Shown: piece after piece, positions 1 to 7,785 of the stretch | Position numbering within the stretch: position 1 is the first letter of the stretch | Layout of the letters: each line of letters starts with the position of its first letter | The notes under the pieces: generated by a model | What the model was told of the DNA's origin: nothing | The model's input: the letters and a program-made list of their open reading frames with translations, nothing else | Database searches by the model: none | NCBI GenBank assembly: GCA_027297825.1 | Contig: JAPUHH010000011.1 | Location: 1-10,194, forward strand | DNA: 10,194 nucleotides | Direction: 5' to 3' | From: Gammaproteobacteria bacterium | GTDB taxonomy: Bacteria; Pseudomonadota; Gammaproteobacteria; UBA4575 | Translations under genes and position numbers: made by a program

Positions 1-1
1 C

Positions 2-544
2 CAATACTTTGGATTAGATTATTACAAAACTGCTGTCAAACTATACGATTCCAAGCCAGAAGTGTACGGAAATGCACAACATCTACCATTCGCAGAAGGC
101 TGTGCCGAAACGGTTGCACTCCTAGAGGTATTGGAACACCTTCCCAATCCTAATGCCGCGATAGCCGAAGCGCATCGCGTACTAAAAAATGGGGGAGCGC
201 TAATCGTTACAGTTCCTTTTCTATACCCAATTCATGATGCACCTTTTGACTTCCATCGCTGGACAAAATATGGCCTGCATGAATTATTTTCCCGCCACGG
301 CTTTTCACTTATACAAGATGGATATCGAGGAAAACCATCTGAGACAGCTGCTTTACTTTGCAATATTGCAGCAACAAAACAGTTTCTAAATCTATGCGCT
401 GGCTATAACCCATTAGTTATTATTGCATTCCCTTTACTGGCTCTTTTTATCCCATTAATTAATGCATTTGGCTGGTTTTTTTCGTTTTTTGGAGGAGAGG
501 ATGAGTTAATGCCATTCGGCTATCATGCAATACTTCGCAAATAA
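2..544 (+). CDS. SAM-dependent methyltransferase (class I, methyltransf_11 type), 5'-truncated by window edge
   Basis: The reading frame is open from base 2 to a TAA at 542-544, giving 180 visible residues. The true start lies left of the window. The GTG at 62 is internal, because the residues before it (FGLDYYKTAV) look like the second strand of a Rossmann methyltransferase with its ribose-binding Asp. Next come an N-A-x-x-L-P-F segment, LLEVLEHLPNP (the motif after the SAM pocket), RVLKNGGALIVTVPF, and a DFHRWTKYGL segment common in glycan-cluster methyltransferases. Motif I itself is off the edge. Around visible residues 128-165 the protein is strongly hydrophobic, which suggests a C-terminal membrane-associated hairpin. 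It probably methylates a sugar or lipid-linked glycan intermediate at the cytoplasmic face; the substrate is unknown. It is the first of three methyltransferases on this strand. Confidence 0.85.
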   Translation, partial: QYFGLDYYKTAVKLYDSKPEVYGNAQHLPFAEGCAETVALLEVLEHLPNPNAAIAEAHRVLKNGGALIVTVPFLYPIHDAPFDFHRWTKYGLHELFSRHGFSLIQDGYRGKPSETAALLCNIAATKQFLNLCAGYNPLVIIAFPLLALFIPLINAFGWFFSFFGGEDELMPFGYHAILRK

Positions 545-611
545 ATCTAAATTTTAAATATACATTTGAATCAAAACTCTTATTTCTTTATTCAAAATAG
601 ACGCAAATGAA

Positions 612-1412
612 ATGAGCAACGCCACACCTACATTTAAATTTGGAAAAAATTGGCGAAATTATATAGAAAAAATTGATCCTACACGTATCAGTGCCGCTAA
701 AATATCACTATGCAACATGCTCGGTAAAACTGACTTGAAGGATTTGCGATTTCTCGATGCAGGATGTGGTAGCGGACTTTTTTCACTCTCAGCAATAGAA
801 TTAGAAGCAGAAGAGGTGGTTTCATTTGACGTAGATAAGGATAGTACAGAATGCGCTCATCTTTTAAATAATAAATATGGCCCTTTTCGAAATTGGAAGA
901 TATTGGAAGGAAATGCCTTAGATGTAAAATGGATGACAGAATTAAAAGAATTTGATGTTGTGTATTCGTGGGGGGTGTTACACCACACAGGTAATATGTG
1001 GCAAGCATTAGAAAATATCACCATCCCGGTAAAAAAAAATGGGCTTCTATTCATTAGTATTTATAACAATCAAGGCTATCAAAGCAAAATTTGGGCATCT
1101 ATAAAATCTATCTACAATAAATCTAGCAACCCGTTAAAGCTCATCATTGCAGCTGCTTACCACACTATTGCTGTAGTAAATCGTACAGTTAGTGGAATTT
1201 TAAAAGCAACTCCTCCTGGCAGCTGGTATAAAGGCTCTGAGCGCGGAATGAGCTTATGGAATGATTCCATTGATTGGGTCGGTGGCTATCCATTTGAAAC
1301 TGCCAGTGCACAAGAAATCCTAGACTTTTTCTATGATCGGGGATTCAGGTCATTAAATACTAAAATAAAAACTGGCATTGGATGCAATGAATTTGTATTC
1401 CAAAAATGTTAA
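612..1412 (+). CDS. Class I SAM-dependent methyltransferase
   Basis: This is a 266-residue soluble protein with a clear Rossmann methyltransferase core. Motif I is LDAGCGSG (residues 48-55). The acidic end of strand 2 lies in SFDVDKDS (71-78), NALD (101-104) follows, and the strand-4 region is DVVYSWGVLHHT (115-126). The C-terminal part (about 150-266) carries no family signature I recognise and probably shapes the acceptor site. The start at ATG 612 gives a full N-terminus. An ATG five bases earlier leads to a two-codon frame ending in TGA, so it is not the start. No good Shine-Dalgarno is visible. It lies 67 nt after the first methyltransferase and 93 nt before the TylF-like gene. The surroundings suggest a glycan or lipid-linked sugar substrate; this is inference. 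Confidence 0.88.
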   Translation: MSNATPTFKFGKNWRNYIEKIDPTRISAAKISLCNMLGKTDLKDLRFLDAGCGSGLFSLSAIELEAEEVVSFDVDKDSTECAHLLNNKYGPFRNWKILEGNALDVKWMTELKEFDVVYSWGVLHHTGNMWQALENITIPVKKNGLLFISIYNNQGYQSKIWASIKSIYNKSSNPLKLIIAAAYHTIAVVNRTVSGILKATPPGSWYKGSERGMSLWNDSIDWVGGYPFETASAQEILDFFYDRGFRSLNTKIKTGIGCNEFVFQKC

Positions 1413-1439
1413 ATATCATGAACATAAGTTGCAATAAAG

Positions 1440-1455
1440 AAAAAATATATTTTTT
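1440..1455. other. 16-bp AT-only perfect palindrome between two methyltransferase genes
   Basis: Six A, then TATA, then six T form a perfect palindrome in the 93-nt gap after the stop at 1412. It contains no G or C, so a hairpin would be weak and terminator activity is doubtful. It could equally be a curved or UP-like tract upstream of the next gene. Confidence 0.3.
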
Positions 1456-1505
1456 AATAAAATCTAACTTAGAGCACTCAACCTATAAACAGACTATTTA
1501 CTTTT

Positions 1506-2261
1506 ATGTATAGCATAAAACGTATTTTAAAATCTGCAACATGGCTCTTATCACGTGATCCATTTAAAAGAAGACGTGTAAGGCAAGAATGCGCGCGTAT
1601 AGCTGCATCTTTATTTGGTGATTTCCCTCTTAGTGATGATTATAAACTTTGGCGAGAAGATCACGCTTTTTTGAATACGTACAAAAAATTATCTCCAGGC
1701 AATCCATATTCTCAAGATAGAAAATTCGTACTAAAAGAATTTACAAAATACACAAGTTCAATACCTGGATATATGGCAGAGTGTGGCTGTTACGAAGGAG
1801 CATCAGCGTACTTTATTGCGTCCGAGTCACCAGATACACCTTTTATGATTTTTGATTCATTCGAGGGCCTCTCAGACCCTGACAAATCTGATCAGGAAAA
1901 TATCGGCGCTCACGCATATTGGAAACAAGGAGACTTATCTTCTTCAGAATTGAAACTAAAAGAGACACTTAAAGAATTTAAAAATATCTCTACCTATAAA
2001 GGCTGGATACCTGAAAGATTCTCAGAAGTAAAATATGAACGTTTTAAGCTTGTTCACATTGATGTTGATCTCTATCAACCGACACTTGACAGCTTAACTT
2101 TTTTTTACCCAAGAATGACATCAGGCGGTGTAATTATTATGGATGATTATGGAGCAACTACATGTCCCGGCGCTTACAAAGCCGCCGAAGAATTTATGAA
2201 GAATAAAGAAGAACATATAGTTCACCTGCCAACAGCCCAGGGAATTATAATCAAATTATAA
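1506..2261 (+). CDS. TylF/macrocin O-methyltransferase family protein
   Basis: The 251-residue product has the hallmarks of the TylF/NovP sugar O-methyltransferase family, which methylates sugar hydroxyls using SAM and usually a divalent metal. AECGCYEGAS (residues 91-100) is the SAM-binding loop. DSFEGL (117-122) is the characteristic family motif. HIDVDLY (184-190) and MDDYG (212-216) supply the acidic residues expected to bind the metal. The first 60 residues are basic and less conserved. ATG at 1506 is the first sensible start; no strong Shine-Dalgarno is visible. The gene ends with TTA-TAA, which is shared base for base with the end of the convergent flippase gene. The neighbours (glycosyltransferases, flippase) suggest it caps or decorates a surface glycan. 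The family assignment is strong; the acceptor is unknown. Confidence 0.92.
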   Translation: MYSIKRILKSATWLLSRDPFKRRRVRQECARIAASLFGDFPLSDDYKLWREDHAFLNTYKKLSPGNPYSQDRKFVLKEFTKYTSSIPGYMAECGCYEGASAYFIASESPDTPFMIFDSFEGLSDPDKSDQENIGAHAYWKQGDLSSSELKLKETLKEFKNISTYKGWIPERFSEVKYERFKLVHIDVDLYQPTLDSLTFFYPRMTSGGVIIMDDYGATTCPGAYKAAEEFMKNKEEHIVHLPTAQGIIIKL

Positions 2262-2270
2262 AACTTTTTT
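2245..2270 (+). terminator. Weak terminator-like hairpin at convergent gene ends
   Basis: TTATAA (2245-2250), a five-base loop TCAAA, and TTATAA (2256-2261) can form a 6-bp stem. Six T follow at 2265-2270. The stem is all A-T and includes the stop codon of the methyltransferase, so any termination would be inefficient. No better terminator is visible between the two convergent genes. Confidence 0.2.
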
Positions 2271-3515
2271 CGTATTATTAAATAACCAAATGAAAAGCAC
2301 CAAACTAACCAGATGACACATAGCTGTTGCAAACGCAATTCCATTTAACCCCAAATATTTAATAAAAATAAAATTAAACACCAAATTACACAAAACACTA
2401 ACTAATGCAACATGTGCAAGTATTTTAACTCGTCCTTGAGCACTAAAAGCGCGGGAATATACCATACCTGCAATAAAGGGCGCAGCACCTAATAAATAAA
2501 ATGATAACAGGTTTGACAATATAGAATGGTCTTGTGAGCTTATCGACCCGTAACTATATAAAATTACAATTAGAGGCTTACTGAATATAATCACAATTAC
2601 ACTCAGAATAGTTGCAAAAACTCCTGCATTAAATGCCGTCTTCTTTACGTAATATTTATCAAAACAGTTACTAGCAGCTGAGCGACTCATTTTTGCATAT
2701 GCTGTGACGATCAAGCCTGTAAAAAAGAGTGGAACAAGATTCCAAAGACGACTTGTATATTCAATGCTTGTAATTGAACCCATTGCTAGTGAACGCGCAT
2801 ATAAAATATCTATCAATGGATTAAGTGCTATTAAAAATGAGCCAAGAGCTTGCCACTTGCCATCTTTTAATGCTTTTCGCAGAAGATTTCTGCTTTTATT
2901 AGACATGCCAGTTATTTTTCTATTTACAGGCATTACATGCCACCGAAGCCCCGCAGTTTTGCCACATTCAAATAATAAAAATATTAAAGCCAAACTTTCC
3001 GCTGATGGTGAAAAAATAAATACAACAAATATTGAAATTATTGACCCATATATAGGCCCGAGTACAGCATGACTATGCTTACCTTGAGCATTTAATAAAC
3101 CTATATAGATAGATGAGAATGAAGATAATACTGGTATCGGTACCAATAACAAAACTACTTTCACATTAGCTTCTTTTACAAAAATCCATGTGATCAACAA
3201 TATTGCAATAGTTGCAATTGGCACAATTAGAAGCGCCCATCTAAAAAATGCAGCTTCTACTACACCAGAACTACTTATTGTTTCCGCTCTATGCATGGTA
3301 GGCATGACGACGACATCCGTGACACCTAAAGCAACTGACATAATTAGCACTAATGGCGCATACAAAAAAAACACTATTTCCGTTTCAGGGCTGATACCGA
3401 AATAGTTTCCAATTATCAAAAACAATGCAAGATGAAAAGCACGAGCAACTATGTTAAGAATAGTTACCGATGCAATAGACTTTATAATTCTGATATTTTT
3501 AAAAGCTTCCTTAAT
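2256..3515 (-). CDS. MurJ/Wzx-type lipid-linked oligosaccharide flippase, unusual start
   Basis: This is a polytopic membrane protein of about 419 residues (if started at ATT 3515) with many hydrophobic helices. It resembles the MviN/MurJ-like branch of the MOP superfamily: ALNPLIDILYARSLAMGSI, then EYTSRLWNLVPLFFTGLI, and late in the protein SRAFSAQGR followed by CNLVFNFIFIKYLGLNGIA. It should flip an undecaprenyl-linked glycan across the inner membrane. The stop is at 2256-2258. The oddity is the start. The first allowed codon in frame is TTG at 3425, inside the first membrane helix. The 30 codons before it encode a normal basic, amphipathic N-terminus (IKEAFKNIRIIKSIASV) but contain no ATG, GTG or TTG. 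GAGGT at 3529-3525 sits 9 nt before ATT 3515, so I place the start there tentatively; ATA at 3524 is the alternative. Last gene of the minus-strand unit. Confidence 0.85.
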   Translation of the reverse strand: MKEAFKNIRIIKSIASVTILNIVARAFHLALFLIIGNYFGISPETEIVFFLYAPLVLIMSVALGVTDVVVMPTMHRAETISSSGVVEAAFFRWALLIVPIATIAILLITWIFVKEANVKVVLLLVPIPVLSSFSSIYIGLLNAQGKHSHAVLGPIYGSIISIFVVFIFSPSAESLALIFLLFECGKTAGLRWHVMPVNRKITGMSNKSRNLLRKALKDGKWQALGSFLIALNPLIDILYARSLAMGSITSIEYTSRLWNLVPLFFTGLIVTAYAKMSRSAASNCFDKYYVKKTAFNAGVFATILSVIVIIFSKPLIVILYSYGSISSQDHSILSNLLSFYLLGAAPFIAGMVYSRAFSAQGRVKILAHVALVSVLCNLVFNFIFIKYLGLNGIAFATAMCHLVSLVLFIWLFNNTKKVL

Positions 3516-3520
3516 GAAAT

Positions 3521-4630
3521 TTATACCTCTGCCAAAATTCTTTTACGCATTTCCTTCTCCCAGTCAAAGCATAGTTTTTCAGCATAAGGAGCTTGGCTTT
3601 CTAGCAATTTGGTCAACCTAGTATCCACATCAAATAAGATTTCATTAATTGTTTCAACCCAGTATTTAGGGCCATCAATATTTATAAGATTATACGATGG
3701 AAGTATTTCTTTATGCTCTGGTATATTGCTTGCTAAAATCGGCACACCACTTGCTAATGCCTCCAAAACAGAATTTGGTGCGCCCTCATGCATAGAAGGC
3801 TGAAGTAAAAGATCTGCATTCGGCCAGATTATCGATGACTCCACCCATCCCTTAAAGCAAACCTTATCTCTCACCCCGAGCTTCTTTGCTAGTTCTTTTA
3901 GTTCGCTTTCTTTTGGCCCCACTCCATAAAAGTACAGCACCGCTTCTTTCGCACAAATCGATTGCATACACTCTATAAGCAACATCTGATTTTTTCGCTT
4001 TTCTAATATACCCACACAAACTAGCTTTAGTGGTTTATTAAGTATCCGTTTACTTCGATTAGCTAGTTCAACAATGTCATTGCGAATTACGCCCGACTTA
4101 TATGGCTTGACTCTGTTATGCCTCTGTAAAACGACATTGATTAGAGCTTCTGAAACTCCATATAAATTTACTCCTTGAATAGCAATCCCTTCAATCACCT
4201 TTTCAAGTCTTAATAAACATGCATGCTTACCTTTAATTATATGATTTTCAATTGCATCCCCTCTTAGAAATAAAGACAATGGAATTGATCGAATTCTACG
4301 CAATGGTTGCAAGAAAAAAGCGTAGTTAGTACTAAATGCAAATGAATGTGTAATTTTATACTTTATACCAATACAAAGAAGTATTAATGGCGCGGCCAAA
4401 TGAAAACAAATCCAAAACGTGGATGTCTCTGTCTTACTTTCTGGCCAAGGGAAACGATGAAAATAGCAATTTTTATGATCAATAGGAAATTTCACTACTG
4501 ATAAATAGTGGATTTCGTGGCCTTCTATTAGAAGTGAATTTATAGTACGGAATAAACGTTTACACAGGCCGCCTGGTTTAGGACGATAGTAACTCGTCAG
4601 AATTCTAGTTGGCTTTTTTGATGTTGGCAT
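3521..4630 (-). CDS. GT4-family glycosyltransferase
   Basis: The 369-residue product has the GT-B fold layout of retaining GT4 enzymes. The N-terminal half begins RILTSYYRPKPGGLCKRL (glycine-rich acceptor loop, residues 9-26). The donor-binding half begins KLVCVGILEKRKNQ (about 202-215). The catalytic EX7E motif is E282-E290 (HEGAPNSVLEALASGVPI). It probably adds a sugar to a growing lipid-linked glycan at the inner-membrane face; donor and linkage cannot be read from sequence. I chose ATG at 4630. A TTG eight codons upstream (4654) would add a hydrophobic leader that is only the out-of-frame copy of the AsnB end. Even so, the gene overlaps asnB by 34 nt, implying translational coupling. Its TAA at 3523-3521 lies at the start region of the flippase gene. 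Confidence 0.9.
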   Translation of the reverse strand: MPTSKKPTRILTSYYRPKPGGLCKRLFRTINSLLIEGHEIHYLSVVKFPIDHKNCYFHRFPWPESKTETSTFWICFHLAAPLILLCIGIKYKITHSFAFSTNYAFFLQPLRRIRSIPLSLFLRGDAIENHIIKGKHACLLRLEKVIEGIAIQGVNLYGVSEALINVVLQRHNRVKPYKSGVIRNDIVELANRSKRILNKPLKLVCVGILEKRKNQMLLIECMQSICAKEAVLYFYGVGPKESELKELAKKLGVRDKVCFKGWVESSIIWPNADLLLQPSMHEGAPNSVLEALASGVPILASNIPEHKEILPSYNLINIDGPKYWVETINEILFDVDTRLTKLLESQAPYAEKLCFDWEKEMRKRILAEV

Positions 4631-6456
4631 AATAGATAAATATAAATACCCCAAAGCCTGTAACCATGATCACGTGAACATTGGCGATGCTCGGATAACA
4701 TTGTGCGAATAAATTTTTTATTTAGCGGGACATGTGAATCCTCAAGCAACGCTTCGAATTCTAAACCAAGTTTTTTACGAAACCACGCATGAAGTGGCAC
4801 TGCAAATCCTTGTTTCCTGCGAGACCATATACTCTTAGGGAGCAATTCCTTAAATGTCTCCCGTAACATACATTTTCCTTTTAATTGTCTTCTATGCCAA
4901 TGTGCTGGTAAAGAATATGCTAGCTTTATGACCTCAGTATCAAGAAAAGGGGCTCTCACTTCTAGAGAATATGCCATCGAAGCACGATCAACTTTAGTTA
5001 AAATATCTTGCGGTAAGTAAACAATTGCATCTGCTGCCATCATTGACAGGATATCGTCCACGTGTGTTTCATCAGGCAAGGTATAAACCTTATGCCCGTT
5101 AGTAATTAAATCAGGAGCCAATAGAGAGAAATCTTCAGCAGAATACATTAATGGCGCAATGTATGGTTGATTTGCTTGAGATCGCTTAAGAATATCTTGA
5201 AATAAGTGTGCTTTCTTTAACAAGCTGTGACTATGGTGGGACATTGGCTCTGGAAGCAACCGAATAAAGTGCTCTACGCTATCGCGCATAAAATTAGGCA
5301 AGCGTGTGTACCACCGCATTAGCATGCGTGCTTGATAGCGTTGATAGCCACTAAATAACTCATCGGCCCCGTCCCCTGACAAAACAACTTTTACATGTTT
5401 GGATGCAAGCTTAGATACCAGTGCAGTAGGCAGCAACGAAGAATCAGCAGATGGCTGACCCACATTTTTGAGAACTAATGACCGTAGTTCTCCTACATCC
5501 CAATTCGACAAACATTCCTCAAAATGTTGAGTACCACATTCACGCGCAACTAAACGAGCATATTCTCGTTCGTCATAGGTATGATCAGAAAATCCAATTG
5601 TGAATGTTTTAGGCTTAACCCCTAACCGCTTCGCCATAATGCTTACAACTAAAGAGGAATCTATCCCACCAGATAAGAATGCGCCCACCTCCACATCTGC
5701 AACTAGCCTCTTTTGAATTGCAGCAGTAAGTTTCTCATCTAATTCTTGTCGAGCTTGGAGTCTTGTTCCAGCATAAGAATCAAAAGATAAAGACCAATAC
5801 GGATTTAGCCTTGGATTTTCTCCAAAGGACCAAGTCAAAGAATGGCCTGGCAAAACTTCATACACATTTTTATATGCTGTATGCCCAGGCAAACAAAAAC
5901 CATAGCGAAGGTAATCCGCTGTACTATTAAGATCTTCGTCCCAAGAAAAATCAACTAAACACGCAAGCGCAGACAACTCAGATGCGCAAAAAAATTTCTC
6001 TGTTGTAGCTTGATAATACAGAGGCTTTTTACCCATTCTATCGCGAGCTAGTAGTAATGATTTTTCTTGCTCGTCCCAAAGAGCAAACGCCCACATACCC
6101 TCAATTTTTTGCAGGAAATCCTCCCCATAAATTACCAATCCTGCCAATAGCACCTCCGTATCTCCTTGAGTTTTGAATTGCCATCGCTGTTCTAACTCTT
6201 TTCTAATTACCTTATAGTTATATATTTCTCCATTGTACGAAAGTGTATAGCGATTCGATGAATCAACCATCGGTTGAATGCTAGCCGTAAGATCGATAAT
6301 AGATAAACGGCTATGGCCTATCGTGACAGAAGGTTTTTGTATTATCCCATGAGCATCTGGCCCGCGATGAGCGATGCGCTCAAGTGCTTTAGAAGCTTTG
6401 TTATGCTGTTCGGATTTATTCAGATCATCTCGGTACGAAAATATTAAGCCACACAC
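4597..6456 (-). CDS. asnB: Glutamine-hydrolysing asparagine synthase-like amidotransferase
   Basis: The 619-residue protein has the standard two-domain AsnB layout. The N-terminal Ntn glutaminase has nucleophile Cys2 (MCGLIFS), HRGPD (30-34), NGEIYN (75-80) and GDTEV (98-102). The C-terminal synthetase has the PP-loop SGGIDSS (262-268), SGDGADELFSGY (360-371) and the late EVRAPFLD and RRKQGFAVP segments. All key residues look intact. It hydrolyses glutamine and uses ATP to amidate a carboxylate. In glycan clusters such paralogues are often thought to make uronamide sugars rather than asparagine, so the symbol marks the family, not a proven substrate. The start is GTG at 6456, fixed by the need for Cys at position 2. 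AAGGA at 6471-6467 is spaced 10 nt from it. The stop of the upstream glycosyltransferase abuts the GTG directly. Confidence 0.94.
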   Translation of the reverse strand: MCGLIFSYRDDLNKSEQHNKASKALERIAHRGPDAHGIIQKPSVTIGHSRLSIIDLTASIQPMVDSSNRYTLSYNGEIYNYKVIRKELEQRWQFKTQGDTEVLLAGLVIYGEDFLQKIEGMWAFALWDEQEKSLLLARDRMGKKPLYYQATTEKFFCASELSALACLVDFSWDEDLNSTADYLRYGFCLPGHTAYKNVYEVLPGHSLTWSFGENPRLNPYWSLSFDSYAGTRLQARQELDEKLTAAIQKRLVADVEVGAFLSGGIDSSLVVSIMAKRLGVKPKTFTIGFSDHTYDEREYARLVARECGTQHFEECLSNWDVGELRSLVLKNVGQPSADSSLLPTALVSKLASKHVKVVLSGDGADELFSGYQRYQARMLMRWYTRLPNFMRDSVEHFIRLLPEPMSHHSHSLLKKAHLFQDILKRSQANQPYIAPLMYSAEDFSLLAPDLITNGHKVYTLPDETHVDDILSMMAADAIVYLPQDILTKVDRASMAYSLEVRAPFLDTEVIKLAYSLPAHWHRRQLKGKCMLRETFKELLPKSIWSRRKQGFAVPLHAWFRKKLGLEFEALLEDSHVPLNKKFIRTMLSEHRQCSRDHGYRLWGIYIYLLCQHQKSQLEF

Positions 6457-7683
6457 TTAAACTCTATCCTTGTCATTACCAAGAATCACTTGATTATAAA
6501 TTTCAGCATACTGCACACCCACATTGGGCCAAAGCAGCCCTTTCCCTAGAATCAGCTCCTTCCCTCTTTGGGCCAACTCATGCCGAAATGCTTGATCATC
6601 TTTAACACGGTTTATTTGTTTAGCAAGATTTGATGCATCGCCGGGAGTAAATAATAACCCTGTAATATTTTCTTTTATTAATTCTATCACTCCATCAATT
6701 TGAGTCGCTATGACCGGGACACCTGCAGCTAACGATTCTAGAATTACATTGGGTCGACCCTCACTATAGCTTGCCAAGACAAATAGATCTGCTTTTGCAA
6801 AATGATGTGGAATTTCCTGCGGGGATATATTTCCTAAAAAATGAACCTGATCAGAAATACCTGAAGAAATAGCAAGTTGTTTGAGATTGTCTTCTTCAGC
6901 TCCTGCACCGATTATTTTAAATTCAAAAGTTGACCCTTGCTCTTTGATTAACCCTAGAGCCTCTATAATATCTTTAATACCCTTTCTTGGTATTAAGCTG
7001 CCTATTGTCAAAATTTGTAATGCACTATTATTTTTGCTTTGTATGCTTTTATCGCAATGAGAGATTTTAAGAAAACTTTGGTCTACGCCATTCGGTAAAA
7101 ATACAAGCTTATCAATGTGCTCTGGAAAATCATTTGCTAATTGATTGTATATGGCTTCGCTAACTGCAATAAGCTTCTTGCTTAAACATAGACACAATCT
7201 CAATATAATTTCATAAAGCTTAGATTTTTCCGCCTTTGTTACATCAGCACCTCTTAAAGTCGTTATAACAGGAGTGCCCGTAATAATCCCTGCCATACCA
7301 GCTACCAAACCATTAACAGACCAATTAGCATGAATTAAATTACACGTTCTTGAGACCCTTAAACATGCAATAAACATTGCACCCAAAAATACTGGTAACA
7401 ATAGTATTAGAGCTTTTCTTCGACGAAGTGCTACTGGAATGCCTCCGGGCTCATGCGCTAATACCTGCCATGTACGAGGCGCGTATTTAAAACAGGTTGT
7501 TTTATATCTAGTTATTTTAACCAAGCTAGCAAGCTTAGATGCACACGGCGTCACGACGATCGCATCAATACATGAGGGTAAATTCTGAACAAGGCGTTGA
7601 ACAAATATACCACTTGTCGAAGTTGGCTCTAAAGGAAAAGATGTCGTCAACACAGCGACTTGCAAAGAATCAGGATTTGGCAA
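6457..7683 (-). CDS. GT4-family glycosyltransferase, first gene of minus-strand unit
   Basis: The 408-residue product is a typical GT4 GT-B enzyme. The N-terminal domain has LTTSFPLEP and GIFVQRL (about 12-31), HANWSVNGLVAG (118-129) and TLRGADV (142-148). The donor domain has LPNGVD (196-201), GSLIPRKG (228-235) and the EX7E motif E308-E316 (SEGRPNVILESLAAGVPVIA). The segment near 90-110 is hydrophobic, consistent with membrane association. It is expected to transfer a nucleotide-activated sugar to a lipid-linked acceptor. The start is TTG at 7683: an in-frame TGA lies five codons upstream with no ATG or GTG between, and later starts would cut into the first beta strand. GAAG at 7697-7694 is a possible weak ribosome site. 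A strong extended -10 lies just upstream, so this gene probably leads the operon. Confidence 0.92.
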   Translation of the reverse strand: MPNPDSLQVAVLTTSFPLEPTSTSGIFVQRLVQNLPSCIDAIVVTPCASKLASLVKITRYKTTCFKYAPRTWQVLAHEPGGIPVALRRRKALILLLPVFLGAMFIACLRVSRTCNLIHANWSVNGLVAGMAGIITGTPVITTLRGADVTKAEKSKLYEIILRLCLCLSKKLIAVSEAIYNQLANDFPEHIDKLVFLPNGVDQSFLKISHCDKSIQSKNNSALQILTIGSLIPRKGIKDIIEALGLIKEQGSTFEFKIIGAGAEEDNLKQLAISSGISDQVHFLGNISPQEIPHHFAKADLFVLASYSEGRPNVILESLAAGVPVIATQIDGVIELIKENITGLLFTPGDASNLAKQINRVKDDQAFRHELAQRGKELILGKGLLWPNVGVQYAEIYNQVILGNDKDRV

Positions 7684-7704
7684 TTTTAAGTTTCTTCAGT
7701 CAAC

Positions 7705-7713
7705 ATTATACCA
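7705..7713 (-). promoter_or_regulatory. Extended -10 promoter for the minus-strand glycan operon
   Basis: On the minus strand the sequence is TGGTATAAT: a perfect TATAAT preceded by the TGn extension. No good -35 is found 16-18 nt upstream, as is common for extended -10 promoters. Transcription would begin near 7698, giving a leader of about 15 nt before the TTG start at 7683. Confidence 0.55.
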
Positions 7714-7785
7714 ATTAATATATTCAACTATGCAGCATGCTCTTTGAGAAAAATTTAGTATAAATTTCATATTATCTATCCACTT

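Noticed and set aside
62..64. GTG as the start of the first methyltransferase
   Set aside because: The same frame is open to base 2 and encodes conserved methyltransferase residues (FGLDYYKTAV), so the gene continues off the left edge.
1440..1455. The A6-TATA-T6 palindrome as an intrinsic terminator
   Set aside because: With no G-C pairs the hairpin would be too weak, and the next gene on the same strand begins only 50 nt later.
2704..3405. Plus-strand open frames inside the flippase gene
   Set aside because: Their products look like antisense readings of membrane helices, with no family features or ribosome sites.
3423..3425. TTG as the start of the flippase
   Set aside because: It would begin inside the first membrane helix and discard 30 codons that encode a sensible N-terminus.
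4652..4654. TTG as the start of the second glycosyltransferase
   Set aside because: The extra eight residues are an out-of-frame reading of the asnB end. ATG at 4630 fits the normal GT4 N-terminus better.
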